From a virus: DNA of 39,629 nucleotides. Positions 6,845 through 15,065 of the stretch are shown here, in pieces (position 1 is the stretch's first letter; each line of letters begins with the position of its first letter). The notes below the pieces were generated by a model. The model made no database searches and had not been told where the DNA came from. It saw only the letters and a program-made list of their open reading frames with translations. Location: positions 1 through 39,629 of the IMG/VR virus record IMGVR_UViG_3300044765_000089; one strand, 5' to 3'. A program made the translations under genes and the position numbers.

Positions 6845-7957
6845 ATGATGGGACGAGTTCGCACCAAGGCCCGGGCCGGCTGGCCGCCCAACCTGTACCC
6901 CAACCGCGACGGCTTCAAGTACCGGCACCCGGTTACGAAGAAAGAGACCTGGATGGGGAAGGACAAGGCGCGCGCGTTCGAGGCCGCCCGTAAGCTGAAC
7001 GCCATGCTGGTTAAGGGCAACGATTTGGTGGACCGGGTGGTGGCCAAGGGCGAGACCATCGCCGACGCCATCCGGGTGTTCCGCCAGGAGGACATGCCGG
7101 GCCGAGCGTGGGCGCCATCCACAGCCGCGGTCTATGAGAGCGTGCTGTCGCGGATCGAGAAGGGGATCGGCGAAAAGGAAGTTGCGACTTTCACAGTGCG
7201 CGACTGCGCGGACTTCATCCGCGACGTCACCGAATCGCCGCGGTCGCGCCAGCAATTCCGGCTCGTGCTGTCGTGGGTCTTCGCCTGTGCCGTTGAGGAT
7301 GGCTGGATCGAATCCAACCCGGCGCTTTTGACCCGCAAGGCGGTCCACAAGAGGAAGCGTCAGCGCCTGACGCGGGAGGTGTACGAGGCGATCTGGGCGA
7401 AGGCCGACGCATGGCTGCAAAACGCGATGGACGTCAGCCTGGTCACGCTGCTGCGGCGTGAGGACGTCGTGACCATCCGCTTCACGGACATCCACGACGG
7501 TGCGCTATGGGTCGTGCCTAGCAAGACCGAGGGAACCACTGGCGTCCGGATGAAGATCAAGATGAGCCCCACGCTCGAGTCGATCGTGGCGCGGTGCCGG
7601 GACAACGTGGTATCGCCCTTCCTGATCCATCGGCTACCGGAGCGTGCGCGAGCGAAAGAGCAGAGGGCCAAGGATCGCCAGCACCACACCCAGGTGCTGC
7701 CCGAGCAGCTGACCCGGGCCTTTGCCGATGCGCGAGACGCCGCGGCCAAGGAGCGGACGGACGTTGATGCCGAGAGCCCGCCGACCTTCCACGAGATCCG
7801 CAGCCTGGGCGCTGCGCTGCTGCGCGAGGCCGGGTGGTCGAAGAAGCAGGTGCAGGAGCTGCTGACGCACACCGATGAGGCGATGACGGACCTCTATCTC
7901 AGTGGCCACGATGTGCCGTGGACCGATGTCGAAGTGGGGCTTTCGCTCAAAAGATAG
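6845..7957 (+). CDS. int: Tyrosine-recombinase integrase
   Basis: This 370-residue integrase has a ribosome binding site GGAGGGGAGGTAAGG. The N-terminus (residues 5-60) resembles an arm-type DNA-binding domain, a core-binding SAM-like domain covers about 70-160, and the catalytic domain 175-360. Catalytic residues visible are R204 (TLLRRED), K227 (VPSKTEG), H316 and R319 (FHEIRS), H342 (LLTH) and Y351 (TDLYL). It integrates and excises the phage at a tRNA gene. attP lies about 80 bases beyond its stop and three arm-type repeats overlap its stop codon. Confidence 0.95.
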   Translation: MMGRVRTKARAGWPPNLYPNRDGFKYRHPVTKKETWMGKDKARAFEAARKLNAMLVKGNDLVDRVVAKGETIADAIRVFRQEDMPGRAWAPSTAAVYESVLSRIEKGIGEKEVATFTVRDCADFIRDVTESPRSRQQFRLVLSWVFACAVEDGWIESNPALLTRKAVHKRKRQRLTREVYEAIWAKADAWLQNAMDVSLVTLLRREDVVTIRFTDIHDGALWVVPSKTEGTTGVRMKIKMSPTLESIVARCRDNVVSPFLIHRLPERARAKEQRAKDRQHHTQVLPEQLTRAFADARDAAAKERTDVDAESPPTFHEIRSLGAALLREAGWSKKQVQELLTHTDEAMTDLYLSGHDVPWTDVEVGLSLKR

Positions 7958-7983
7958 GGTGAGATTAGGGTGGCAATAGGGTG
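7955..7983 (+). repeat. Three phased TAGGGTG repeats, probable arm-type integrase sites
   Basis: TAGGGTG occurs at 7955, 7966 and 7977, exactly 11 bp apart, so all copies face the same side of the helix. The first contains the integrase stop codon. They lie between int and the attP core, where arm-binding sites are normally found. Confidence 0.6.
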
Positions 7984-8038
7984 GAAAGCTTCGCTACAGC
8001 CCTCCATTACAAGTAACTCACTAATTTGAAAGCCGAAT

Positions 8039-8083
8039 TGGTCGGGGCGGCCGGATTCGAACCGACGACCCTTTGCCCCCCAG
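8039..8083 (-). other. attP: attP core: 3' half of tRNA-Pro(GGG)
   Basis: On the minus strand this reads as the 3' part of a tRNA: anticodon loop CTGGGGG (8077-8083), stem GCAAA, variable loop GGGTC, T-arm GTCGG-TTCGAAT-CCGGC, acceptor CGCCCCG, then A-CCA (8039-8042). Upstream of the anticodon loop the sequence no longer fits a tRNA: the expected TTTGC is GCTGC. The phage therefore carries only the half needed to rebuild the host gene after integration. Region 7984-8206 otherwise contains no gene. Confidence 0.85.
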
Positions 8084-8206
8084 GCAGCATTGCTTACGCG
8101 CCTATCCTTCGGATTTTGCTAAGAAATCGACCGGATCTAGGGACACAGAAGTCGGCCAATCCGATCTAATCATATCAATGGCTTACAACTCGACAGGGTG
8201 GAGATC

Positions 8207-8473
8207 TCAAGCCAACGGGATCGTGCGCCAGTGTGCCCTAGCCCACCGCTCTGCATGTGCCATGGGCTTGGCTCGGTTGAAGCCGTACGTGTGGATGCTG
8301 TAGGGCTGATGGACGCTTGTCCCCTTCGGGCAGAACCACAGGTTCCACCCGCCATCCAGCCGCCTACCCACCTTGACGAACTCCACTGTCCTGACGGGCG
8401 ATACCACCCTGGCCGTCCACAGGTCGAGCTTGATGCGGCCGCAGTCTACTTGGGCCCATTCGACAGTGATCAT
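8207..8473 (-). CDS. Hypothetical protein at the end of the late operon, 88 aa
   Basis: This is the last minus-strand gene before attP. The protein (MITVEWAQVDCGRIKLDLWT) looks beta-rich and contains GRRLDGGWNLWFCPKGTSVH. It could be a small fibre-associated or accessory protein. No family is recognised. Coding is supported by the ATG start and orderly position after the LamG gene, but the ribosome binding site is weak. Confidence 0.55.
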   Translation of the reverse strand: MITVEWAQVDCGRIKLDLWTARVVSPVRTVEFVKVGRRLDGGWNLWFCPKGTSVHQPYSIHTYGFNRAKPMAHAERWARAHWRTIPLA

Positions 8474-8504
8474 GCCGCCATGATGGACCCATGGCGTCTC
8501 AGAC

Positions 8505-9206
8505 TCAGCTATTCGGGAAGGGTGCGGTAGGCGGCGTGAAGTTGGAGGTATACCGGGCGACGCCCTTGGTCACGCGGAAATCATCGATGTAGCCGCCGTA
8601 CGAGAATCTGTTATCGCCAATAGTCGCCGAATTGGACCCCACATACAGCGTATCGGTGTCGTTGTTGTCAAAAGCAAGACTGGACGTAGCGACGCTTGAG
8701 CCGTTCAGGTAGACGGTTAATACACCAGAGGCCCTCACCACGGCGACATGAGACCACGTGCTGATGCTGACGGATGCCGTCAGGTCGGTCGTGCCGGCGC
8801 GGCGCACGGTAATCACGGTGGGTGTCACACCGATAGACAGGCCGCCCGTTGAGTTAACGCCCTTCAGATAGCAGACGCCGAAGCCGTTAGTGGGCGCGAC
8901 CGGATTGAACCACCCCTCAATGGTGAAGTCCGACGTTCCCATCTGAAGGGCCGTTTTATCGGTCGTAGAAATGGGGCTCAGCGTCCCCACCGGAAAGTTG
9001 GCGCTCGAACCGCCGAACTTGGAACTGGCAGTAGATATGGTCGAAGATCCATTCCTCGTCCATGTATTGGTGGCAATCTGGTCAGTGAACGTTGTGCTGC
9101 CGTTGGGACCATCGAAGTGGAGCAGGGCTACCACATTGGCAAAATAAGGGTCCGTCGCACCGCCGCCAGCAGCAGAGGCAAAAAAGCCAGGGCCACAGGT
9201 AAACAT
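8505..9206 (-). CDS. LamG / concanavalin-A-like tail-tip protein
   Basis: I start at ATG 9206, which overlaps the preceding stop as TAATG, giving 233 residues. The core is a LamG-type jelly-roll: VVALLHFDGPNGSTTFTD, SKFGGSSANF, DFTIEGWFNP, STWSHVAVVRASGVLTVYLN and a final YIDDFRVTKGVARYTSNFTP, matching the Laminin_G_3 pattern almost end to end. Such domains bind sugars or surface polymers. At the end of a fibre gene cluster it is probably the distal receptor-binding or fibre-accessory protein. Confidence 0.85.
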   Translation of the reverse strand: MFTCGPGFFASAAGGGATDPYFANVVALLHFDGPNGSTTFTDQIATNTWTRNGSSTISTASSKFGGSSANFPVGTLSPISTTDKTALQMGTSDFTIEGWFNPVAPTNGFGVCYLKGVNSTGGLSIGVTPTVITVRRAGTTDLTASVSISTWSHVAVVRASGVLTVYLNGSSVATSSLAFDNNDTDTLYVGSNSATIGDNRFSYGGYIDDFRVTKGVARYTSNFTPPTAPFPNS

Positions 9207-9679
9207 TAGGCGTACCCCGCCCCACCCCCACAAAGGAGGGCATCGCTAGCGCTGTCGTAGTAAGCGCTAAAGAAATTGATGCCGTTAGCCGTGGTGACCC
9301 AGGTTGGGGAAGTGCCGCTAGGCCATTTGAACTTGGACCCTAGGGTTATCGTGCGGCCGCCAGTCGCGTCTTGGCGCAGCCTGAAATTGAGTACGACACC
9401 CGCCTCAAGGTTAGTTGGGTTAGCGATGGTCAGGTTGCCGGTGAGCGTGTAGTCGAAGTTATTGGATGCACTGGCGTCGGGCGTGACGGTTCCGGTCGCC
9501 GAGCTGTTGACGACAGGGATGACTCGCTGCGACTTGCTGAAGTCGTTTTGCTGGGCCACGAGCCACGCCAGCAGGTTAGACATGGAAAGCTGCTTGTCTG
9601 TGCCCGACTGGACAATCTGGAAGATCTCGGCGCCCGTAAGCGCACCTGCCGCGCCGTAATCGGTAGCGTACTTACTCAT
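9206..9679 (-). CDS. Tail-fibre-associated protein, 157 aa
   Basis: The N-terminus reads YGAAGALTGAEIFQIVQSG and then KQLSMSNLLAWL, a trimerisation-like start seen in phage fibre proteins. It is followed by a beta-rich body (FDYTLTGNLTIANPTNLEAG, TITLGSKFKWPSG) typical of fibre-tip folds. It lies between two fibre genes and probably forms a segment of the host-recognition fibre. The role is inferred from composition and position. Confidence 0.7.
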   Translation of the reverse strand: MSKYATDYGAAGALTGAEIFQIVQSGTDKQLSMSNLLAWLVAQQNDFSKSQRVIPVVNSSATGTVTPDASASNNFDYTLTGNLTIANPTNLEAGVVLNFRLRQDATGGRTITLGSKFKWPSGTSPTWVTTANGINFFSAYYDSASDALLCGGGAGYA

Positions 9680-9684
9680 GCATG

Positions 9685-10536
9685 TCAGCTCGCAATGGTG
9701 TTATCGGAGAAGCGACGCCAGTTGGTTCCGTCGCTGTAGCAAGGCGCTCCACCACCCGTCAGATCGGTGACGAAGATAAGGCCGTACTTGTACGTAGCGG
9801 CGCTCGGCAGCGTGGCTAGAGTGAATGCCAGGAGGGGCTGGATGGACCCGACCGCGCTATTGGCCGTCAGCTGAACCAGCGATTGGCTGGTGAGGTTGTC
9901 GCCCGTCTGGTCAGTGAGGTCCGCCAGCGTTAGGGACGCATCGGAGATGGTGGTGACACCTGCGCCATCGGTACTCAGGTTGATGCCGGGACCGGCCGCA
10001 AGGGCCGCGGCGACACGGCTATTGGTGAAGTAGAGATTGCTTGTCCCCTCGGCCAGATCGTCCGTCGTCGCCGAACTGGTGCCACTGACGCGACCGTAAG
10101 TATCCCTGCTCATCCGAAGCAAGACGCCGCCACCCGCATCGGGCAAGACAGGAAGGTCTAGGCTAATCGTGCCGTCCGGGTTGACGACCTTGGCTAGCGT
10201 CGTCGTTTCGATGGTGTCCGAGATGCTGTACCAGCCCTTGCTGCCTAGGCCGTTGGTCCCGTAGTAGCAGGTAGGGCCGGGATTGTCGTTATCTCCGAAC
10301 AAGGAGACGGTGACGACGTTGGGTAGCGCACCAATGGTCGAGATCGAGCCAATGCCACGGATGATGCCGTACGTAATCTCTGGGGGTGGCGTGGGATCGA
10401 CGGGCGTCGTATTGGCTAGGCGGTTAACAGCCTCCCCTACCGCACTCAGGTAGACGTACCAAGGACGACTAGCAATGCCTCCTTGGTCAACAACTGCCTG
10501 GTTGAAGTTGGGCGGTACAAGCCTCGCGGAAGCCAT
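9685..10536 (-). CDS. Tail fibre / structural protein, 283 aa
   Basis: The start region (MASARLVPPNFNQAVVDQGG) and the motif RPWYVYLSAVGEAVNRLAN are shared by phage fibre-base proteins. The centre carries TTDDLAEGTSNLYFTNSRV, a very common tail-fibre repeat motif, followed by a beta-rich end (SDGTNWRRFSDNTI). It most likely forms a fibre shaft that joins the head-proximal fibre protein encoded upstream. Confidence 0.75.
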   Translation of the reverse strand: MASARLVPPNFNQAVVDQGGIASRPWYVYLSAVGEAVNRLANTTPVDPTPPPEITYGIIRGIGSISTIGALPNVVTVSLFGDNDNPGPTCYYGTNGLGSKGWYSISDTIETTTLAKVVNPDGTISLDLPVLPDAGGGVLLRMSRDTYGRVSGTSSATTDDLAEGTSNLYFTNSRVAAALAAGPGINLSTDGAGVTTISDASLTLADLTDQTGDNLTSQSLVQLTANSAVGSIQPLLAFTLATLPSAATYKYGLIFVTDLTGGGAPCYSDGTNWRRFSDNTIAS

Positions 10537-10539
10537 GCG

Positions 10540-11343
10540 TCAAGCACTGCCCCAGGCGGCATAGGTGAAGGTGACAGGGATGTTGATGACCGTTCCCGAA
10601 TCGGCGGTCGATTCGTTGATATCGAAGGACACCGTAAAGCCCGTTCCGGAGCGAGCCGTCACCGTGGGGATCGGCGCAAAGCCCTTGCTGGTGATGGGCG
10701 TGACAGTCGGCGTCACGTCCACGTGGTCACACGAGGACATGGTCTTGGTGAAAGTCACGCTCACCTGTGTGTTGTGCGTCCCCGAGGCCGGAGCAGTCCC
10801 GCCACCCAGCTGAACAATCTTGGTGCCGATCTGGATGACATTGCCCGTCTGAGACAAGCCGCCCTCGGGCAGGGTCGGGATGGTGGGCTGGGCTATCCAG
10901 AAAAGGGCTGACCCATCCGTACTTAGGATCTTGTTGGCCTGTCCCGTGGGATCGGGCACCTGAAGCACGTCCGCCCACTGTAGGACCGCTCCGTCGTTGG
11001 TCAGGAACTTGCCCGCCTGAAGGGCTGGGATGGCCGTCCCGGAGCCGCCAGGAAGCTCTACATCGTCCCGCTCGGCCACGAGGGTATTGTCCGAGGCATA
11101 CAGCCTCACCCGATAGCTGCCGTCGCCCCATATGTCGATAGGCATCCCCAGGCCGTTGACCGTCCGGCCGTCCGTGCCGATGGTGATCTGGCTGCCGTTG
11201 TTGACCGTGAGCCCCTGGTCGCCGTAGACATCCTTGGGGGTCGTCGTGCCGGACTCATAGAACTTGAGATAGCCGGATACGGCTAGGTTGCCCTGGCTGT
11301 CCAGGTAGACCGGGAAGGGGTTGTAGACTCGAAAGGCGGTCAT
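10540..11343 (-). CDS. Tail fibre with head-binding-like N-terminus
   Basis: This 267-residue protein starts VYNPFPVYLDSQGNLAVSGY and continues with LKFYESGTTTPKDVYGDQGL and GDGSYRVRLYASDNTL, the pattern of P22-tailspike-like head-binding domains in podoviruses. The C-terminal half is a different, beta-rich fold (TVTARSGTGFTVSFDINEST) that may be the receptor-facing part. A hairpin with T-run and a GGA-type ribosome binding site lie directly upstream (11352-11386). Confidence 0.8.
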   Translation of the reverse strand: MTAFRVYNPFPVYLDSQGNLAVSGYLKFYESGTTTPKDVYGDQGLTVNNGSQITIGTDGRTVNGLGMPIDIWGDGSYRVRLYASDNTLVAERDDVELPGGSGTAIPALQAGKFLTNDGAVLQWADVLQVPDPTGQANKILSTDGSALFWIAQPTIPTLPEGGLSQTGNVIQIGTKIVQLGGGTAPASGTHNTQVSVTFTKTMSSCDHVDVTPTVTPITSKGFAPIPTVTARSGTGFTVSFDINESTADSGTVINIPVTFTYAAWGSA

Positions 11344-11351
11344 GGATGCTC

Positions 11352-11386
11352 CAAAAGAAAACGCCCCTCGGGGGACCGAAGGGCGC
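11352..11386 (-). terminator. Hairpin plus T-run before the tail-fibre gene
   Basis: On the minus strand, CGCCCTTCGG pairs with CCGAGGGGCG (10-bp stem with one mismatch, loop TCCC) and is followed by TTTTCTTTT, then GGAGC and the fibre ATG. It would end late transcription just before the fibre genes unless antitermination operates, or it may protect the 5' end of a fibre mRNA. It closely resembles the element at 19265-19296. Confidence 0.7.
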
Positions 11387-11393
11387 CATGGGC

Positions 11394-11424
11394 TTGAAAC
11401 GGGTTTTCGGACTGGTGCTAGGCT
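11394..11424 (+). promoter_or_regulatory. Possible promoter for the opposite-strand membrane genes
   Basis: TTGAAA (11394-11399) and the extended -10 TGCTAGGCT (11416-11424) face the two + genes at 11431 and 11657. The spacing of 19 bp is longer than ideal, so this is only a candidate. Confidence 0.35.
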
Positions 11425-11430
11425 ATTTAA

Positions 11431-11655
11431 ATGGACAACTGGATAGCATATTTGGCGCTTGGACTGGCGTTGCCAGGGATGATCTGGATCACCACAAGGA
11501 TCATCAGGGTTCTGGCGAGAGGACCTATCTATTGGGAGGAAAGGCTGTATCTCTTTCTTGAGGACAGGTCTGCGGCCAGAGCCCTTGGTATTTCGCTAGA
11601 GGCCTATCGCGTCCACCGAGCGATGGAGCAAATGAGGCGGGATGGAGTTTTATAA
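11431..11655 (+). CDS. Small membrane protein, probable moron
   Basis: This 74-residue protein has one N-terminal membrane helix (WIAYLALGLALPGMIWIT) followed by a basic, charged tail containing WEERLYLFLED and RAMEQMRRDG. It is encoded opposite to the late genes around it, between the last ejection gene and the fibre gene, with its own candidate promoter. That placement is typical of morons, cargo genes expressed from the prophage. The function is unknown. Superinfection exclusion or a host-envelope effect is possible but unproven. Confidence 0.65.
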   Translation: MDNWIAYLALGLALPGMIWITTRIIRVLARGPIYWEERLYLFLEDRSAARALGISLEAYRVHRAMEQMRRDGVL

Positions 11656-11656
11656 G

Positions 11657-11872
11657 ATGAATGACATTCTGCTTGGCGCGGGGGTTGTCGCCTTCATGCT
11701 TGCTTTTGGGTGGCTGTTCTACTGGAAATTACCCATAGCAATTCACCGCATCGTAGAGGATGTTACGACTGGCAAATGGCCTTTTGAAGAAAGGCTTCTG
11801 TTGAAATTGCGGGCACGTTTCGTGCGCAGGCACATTCACACTGACCGCATTGATGATCAACGGTCGCGCTGA
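11657..11872 (+). CDS. Second small membrane protein, probable moron
   Basis: I start at ATG 11657, one base after the upstream stop, because GGAG lies nine bases before it. An in-frame ATG at 11642 is also possible. The protein has an N-terminal membrane segment (GAGVVAFMLAFGWLFYW) and a basic tail with PFEERLLLKLRARF, echoing the EERL motif of the gene before it. The two may be diverged relatives. Its end overlaps the convergent ejection-protein gene by 16 bases. Confidence 0.6.
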   Translation: MNDILLGAGVVAFMLAFGWLFYWKLPIAIHRIVEDVTTGKWPFEERLLLKLRARFVRRHIHTDRIDDQRSR

Positions 11873-13587
11873 GTAAGAACTGCCGTTGTAGGATTCACGG
11901 ATGTTTCGATTCCCCTGAGTATGGCGTTTGCCGCCTCCTGTGGCTTTCCAAGCATCGCCCCAACGAGCGCCTGATTTCTCAGCACGTTTTGCGCCACGCG
12001 ACTGCCAGCAAGAAGACTTCCAGCGGTAGCCAGACCGGCCAGGGGGTTAATCACTGTGCCGGCACCAAGCGCGCCACCAAATACGTTCCCCAAGCCCTTG
12101 AGTGCGTCCATAGTCAACAGGCGTCCCGCCGTGCCTGAGTCGGGCACGGGGTCTCGCAAGAACTGCTTGCCTACCTGCGCCAAATCGCCAAGATCGCCGC
12201 GAGATCCGCGGGCCATGGAGCCCTTACCCGAGTTGTTGGCCGTAACACGGCCCATCAATTGCGCGGCAGGGATGTCACCCGTCGTAGACGAGGCAACAAG
12301 CGGCTCAATGGTCTTAAGGTCTCGCCATTGCTGCCTGGCCTGCGCCCATGCCTGCACATCTTCGGGGCGGATATTCTGTTGAATGGCGTCTCGAATCGTC
12401 TCCTGAAGATCGCCAAGATAGACGGTCTTTTCTCCGCCCGAGCGAAGCGCTTTACCGATGCTTGAATCGACCGACTGAAGCACGCGACCTGGTATAACGC
12501 CGTTCACGCTTTGATTGATGAGCCGATTGACGTGCGCACTGACCATGGACGCTGCATCTGGCCCACCGTTGGCGGCGGCCTCCTGCATCACTCCGCGGAA
12601 CTTGTCCATCAATTCGCTATTGATGGGTACGGAGTTGTTTGCAGTCAGCCTATCGAACTCGCCGCCGATGCGATCACGCGCCCTTGCGAACACCTCTGGC
12701 GTGATCTTGGTGGAATCCTCGCCAATGGTCCGCGCAACGGCTCGGTTAAATGCCTCCTGCTGCTGATTCTGGAATCCCTTGGCACCGCTGAGCGGAATCT
12801 TTGACGTAACGGAGTCGAGAACCTTTAGGGGCGTCGAGTCGCTGATCTGCGACGCCTTGAGCGGGATGCCCTGGGCAGCAGCCTTTTCTGCAAGCGCAAC
12901 GATCTCAGGCGATGGGCTGGCGATCGCTCCTCTGGCGGCGGCAATGGCGCCCTGGCTACCCGCCGCCGTCGCAGCCGGAAGTGCGCCACCAACCAAGCCT
13001 AGACCAACTTGCGCAGCAGGAGACAAACCAAGCTGCCTACCGACCTCGGAACCTACTGATCCAGATGTTACTGCGGCAAGCTGAGCGCCCGGACTGGACA
13101 TCAAACCCTGCCCAACAGCGCCAACAAGTGGGCTTTGCGCGCCAGCTAGACCAGCCCCTACTCCAACGCCGCCGACGAGACCACCAAGGCCACGACTAAC
13201 CGCACCAGCAAAATGCTCGGCTCCGTTCTCCGGCTGGTAGTCAGGAACGCCGGCAGCACTCATGCCGCGATCTACGTTTTCAACCGTCGTCGGCATGTGC
13301 CAAGAAGGCGAAGCGCCCAGCGAATCAGCTGCCTTGTTATAGAGGTAGGCCACCGGCCCGATGATGATATCCGGCACGGAGGCCACACCACGCGCCACAT
13401 TCCTTGCCGTCATGGCCGTACTGCGCGCTAGCTGATCGCCAAGGCTCGGCTCAGGGGGTGCTGCCTGCGGCTGCCCCTGCGCCTGACGCTGAGCCGCATA
13501 GGCCTGGGCCAACCTAGCCGCATCTTCATGGTTGCCGGCCGCATCAGCAGCGCGCAGTGCGGCCTCAAGCTGATCTAGCGTGGGCAT
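11857..13587 (-). CDS. Ejection / internal virion protein (P22 gp16-like position)
   Basis: This 576-residue protein has an Ala/Gln-rich N-terminal coiled part (LEAALRAADAAGNHEDAARL), a Gly/Ala-rich hydrophobic middle (GLGGLVGGVGVGAGLAGA and AAQVGLGLVGGALPAA) and a helical C-terminal body. The composition and third position in the ejection cluster match P22 gp16-type proteins, which leave the virion and help DNA cross the membranes. Its start overlaps the upstream stop as TAATG. Function is assigned mostly by synteny. Confidence 0.75.
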   Translation of the reverse strand: MPTLDQLEAALRAADAAGNHEDAARLAQAYAAQRQAQGQPQAAPPEPSLGDQLARSTAMTARNVARGVASVPDIIIGPVAYLYNKAADSLGASPSWHMPTTVENVDRGMSAAGVPDYQPENGAEHFAGAVSRGLGGLVGGVGVGAGLAGAQSPLVGAVGQGLMSSPGAQLAAVTSGSVGSEVGRQLGLSPAAQVGLGLVGGALPAATAAGSQGAIAAARGAIASPSPEIVALAEKAAAQGIPLKASQISDSTPLKVLDSVTSKIPLSGAKGFQNQQQEAFNRAVARTIGEDSTKITPEVFARARDRIGGEFDRLTANNSVPINSELMDKFRGVMQEAAANGGPDAASMVSAHVNRLINQSVNGVIPGRVLQSVDSSIGKALRSGGEKTVYLGDLQETIRDAIQQNIRPEDVQAWAQARQQWRDLKTIEPLVASSTTGDIPAAQLMGRVTANNSGKGSMARGSRGDLGDLAQVGKQFLRDPVPDSGTAGRLLTMDALKGLGNVFGGALGAGTVINPLAGLATAGSLLAGSRVAQNVLRNQALVGAMLGKPQEAANAILRGIETSVNPTTAVLTQRDR

Positions 13588-15065
13588 TAGTGCACCCCAT
13601 ACTTCGATAGCAGGTCATCAACGCTGGCAGCCTTAGACGGCGCGCTGGCAGGCGCCTGAGGCGGCTGATATGCGCCCTCCTGCTCACCCGACACATCGCC
13701 ATAGGCAGTGTTGTATGCGCCCTGTAGACGGGCCTTGGAGTCGTCTACGTACTGGATAACCTTGTCCAGCGACTTGATGAAGTCCTCCCTGGATTGCTTC
13801 GGGTCAAGAGCGGCCAGGTTGTTCTGAAGCAGCTCGTTTTCCTTGTCAGACACGGAGCCGAGTGCACCGCCCGTCTTAGACATCTCGCGCATGTTCTGAA
13901 GGACGCCAAAGCCGATCTGAGAGCGAAGCGTGTTCAGCTTTGCCTCGGCGCGCGTAGCATCGGAGCCCGGAGCATTGGGGAACCTGCCAGTAATACCCGT
14001 GATGCCGCTCAGTCCAGGATCATTCTTAAGCTCCACGGCGGCCTGGCGCAGGCGGTCAAGCTGTGCGGTGGTGCCAGCCAGGCCGGCCTTGGCTTGACGA
14101 GCCTGCATTTGCAGCTTCGCGTCCTGCTGAGACGGCTTATTGACGATATCGATCTTGCCGTCGCTGTCTTGCTGAGCCACCGTGCCCTTCGGTAGGCCAA
14201 GCTGAGCCACTTCGTCGGCGGTGAGCTGCCTGTAGCTCTTGCCTTCCTGCGATTTCTTGGGCGGCGTGTAGCCAAGTCCACCCGATGGCGTACCACCAAC
14301 GTTGAACCCGGCGTCCTGATAGGCTTTGGCAATGGCGGCGTCACCTTGCTCAGGAGTCATCCGGCCGCTATTTACCTCATTCGAGATGCGAGCGTTTATC
14401 GCATCCATGGATCCTGCACTCGTTGCGGGGCCGTAGTTCGGATGAATGAACTGGCGAGTATTCGGATCAAAGATTGCCTGAATAGAGCCTCCCGAGCCGT
14501 CCGGTACACTCGTCAAAATGGGCTTAGCAGGCTTAGCGGGGTTATTGAACAGCGGGCGGCCCGTCGTCTTGTCCACCAAAGCCCCGCCAGCAGACACCAC
14601 AACACCCTCGTTATTGAGACCACCCGACTGGCCGGCCAGCTGGTAGATCGCGGGGAGCATGTCCTCGCTAAACGATTCCGGCGGCTGCTGGCCGTTGCCA
14701 TGCTGCTGGCCCAACTGAGCCAAGAAAGGCCTGACCGTCTGATAGGCGCCTTGGATGCGCGCTGGGTCTTTTGAATTAACCGCATCTAGCATGAAGCGTG
14801 CAGCCCCATTGACCCTCTGCATAAGGGCGCCCTGCTGCATCTGCTGGGTCTTCAGCCGCTCGGCATCCTGGTCTTGAAGATAGGAGCCGATGCGAACCGC
14901 GCTGATCGGATCAACGCGTCCAGCAAGAGCAAGCAGATTGCTGCGTTGGTCGGGTGATGCATTGATCGCCTGACCAGCCAGGTCGTTGAACTTCTGCTCC
15001 TGGCCGAGCTGATAGCCCTGGTTGTACTGACCGACGATGTTGGGGAGAAGAAGAGAGTTAGCCAT
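13587..15065 (-). CDS. Ejection / DNA-transfer protein (P22 gp20-like position)
   Basis: I start at ATG 15065 (MANSLLLPNIVGQYNQGYQL), which overlaps the upstream gene by 8 bases, giving 492 residues. The N-terminus has the QGYQLGQEQKFNDLAGQA pattern of podovirus ejection proteins. The body is Gln/Ala-rich and helical (QDAKLQMQARQAKAGLAGTT) with few cysteines. It is predicted to sit inside the capsid and be injected with the genome. Assignment follows composition and the gene order of P22-like phages. Confidence 0.75.
   Translation of the reverse strand: MANSLLLPNIVGQYNQGYQLGQEQKFNDLAGQAINASPDQRSNLLALAGRVDPISAVRIGSYLQDQDAERLKTQQMQQGALMQRVNGAARFMLDAVNSKDPARIQGAYQTVRPFLAQLGQQHGNGQQPPESFSEDMLPAIYQLAGQSGGLNNEGVVVSAGGALVDKTTGRPLFNNPAKPAKPILTSVPDGSGGSIQAIFDPNTRQFIHPNYGPATSAGSMDAINARISNEVNSGRMTPEQGDAAIAKAYQDAGFNVGGTPSGGLGYTPPKKSQEGKSYRQLTADEVAQLGLPKGTVAQQDSDGKIDIVNKPSQQDAKLQMQARQAKAGLAGTTAQLDRLRQAAVELKNDPGLSGITGITGRFPNAPGSDATRAEAKLNTLRSQIGFGVLQNMREMSKTGGALGSVSDKENELLQNNLAALDPKQSREDFIKSLDKVIQYVDDSKARLQGAYNTAYGDVSGEQEGAYQPPQAPASAPSKAASVDDLLSKYGVH

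Noticed and set aside
8039-8110. Complete tRNA gene
   Set aside because: Only the 3' half is present. The anticodon stem fails on its 5' side, and no D-arm is found.
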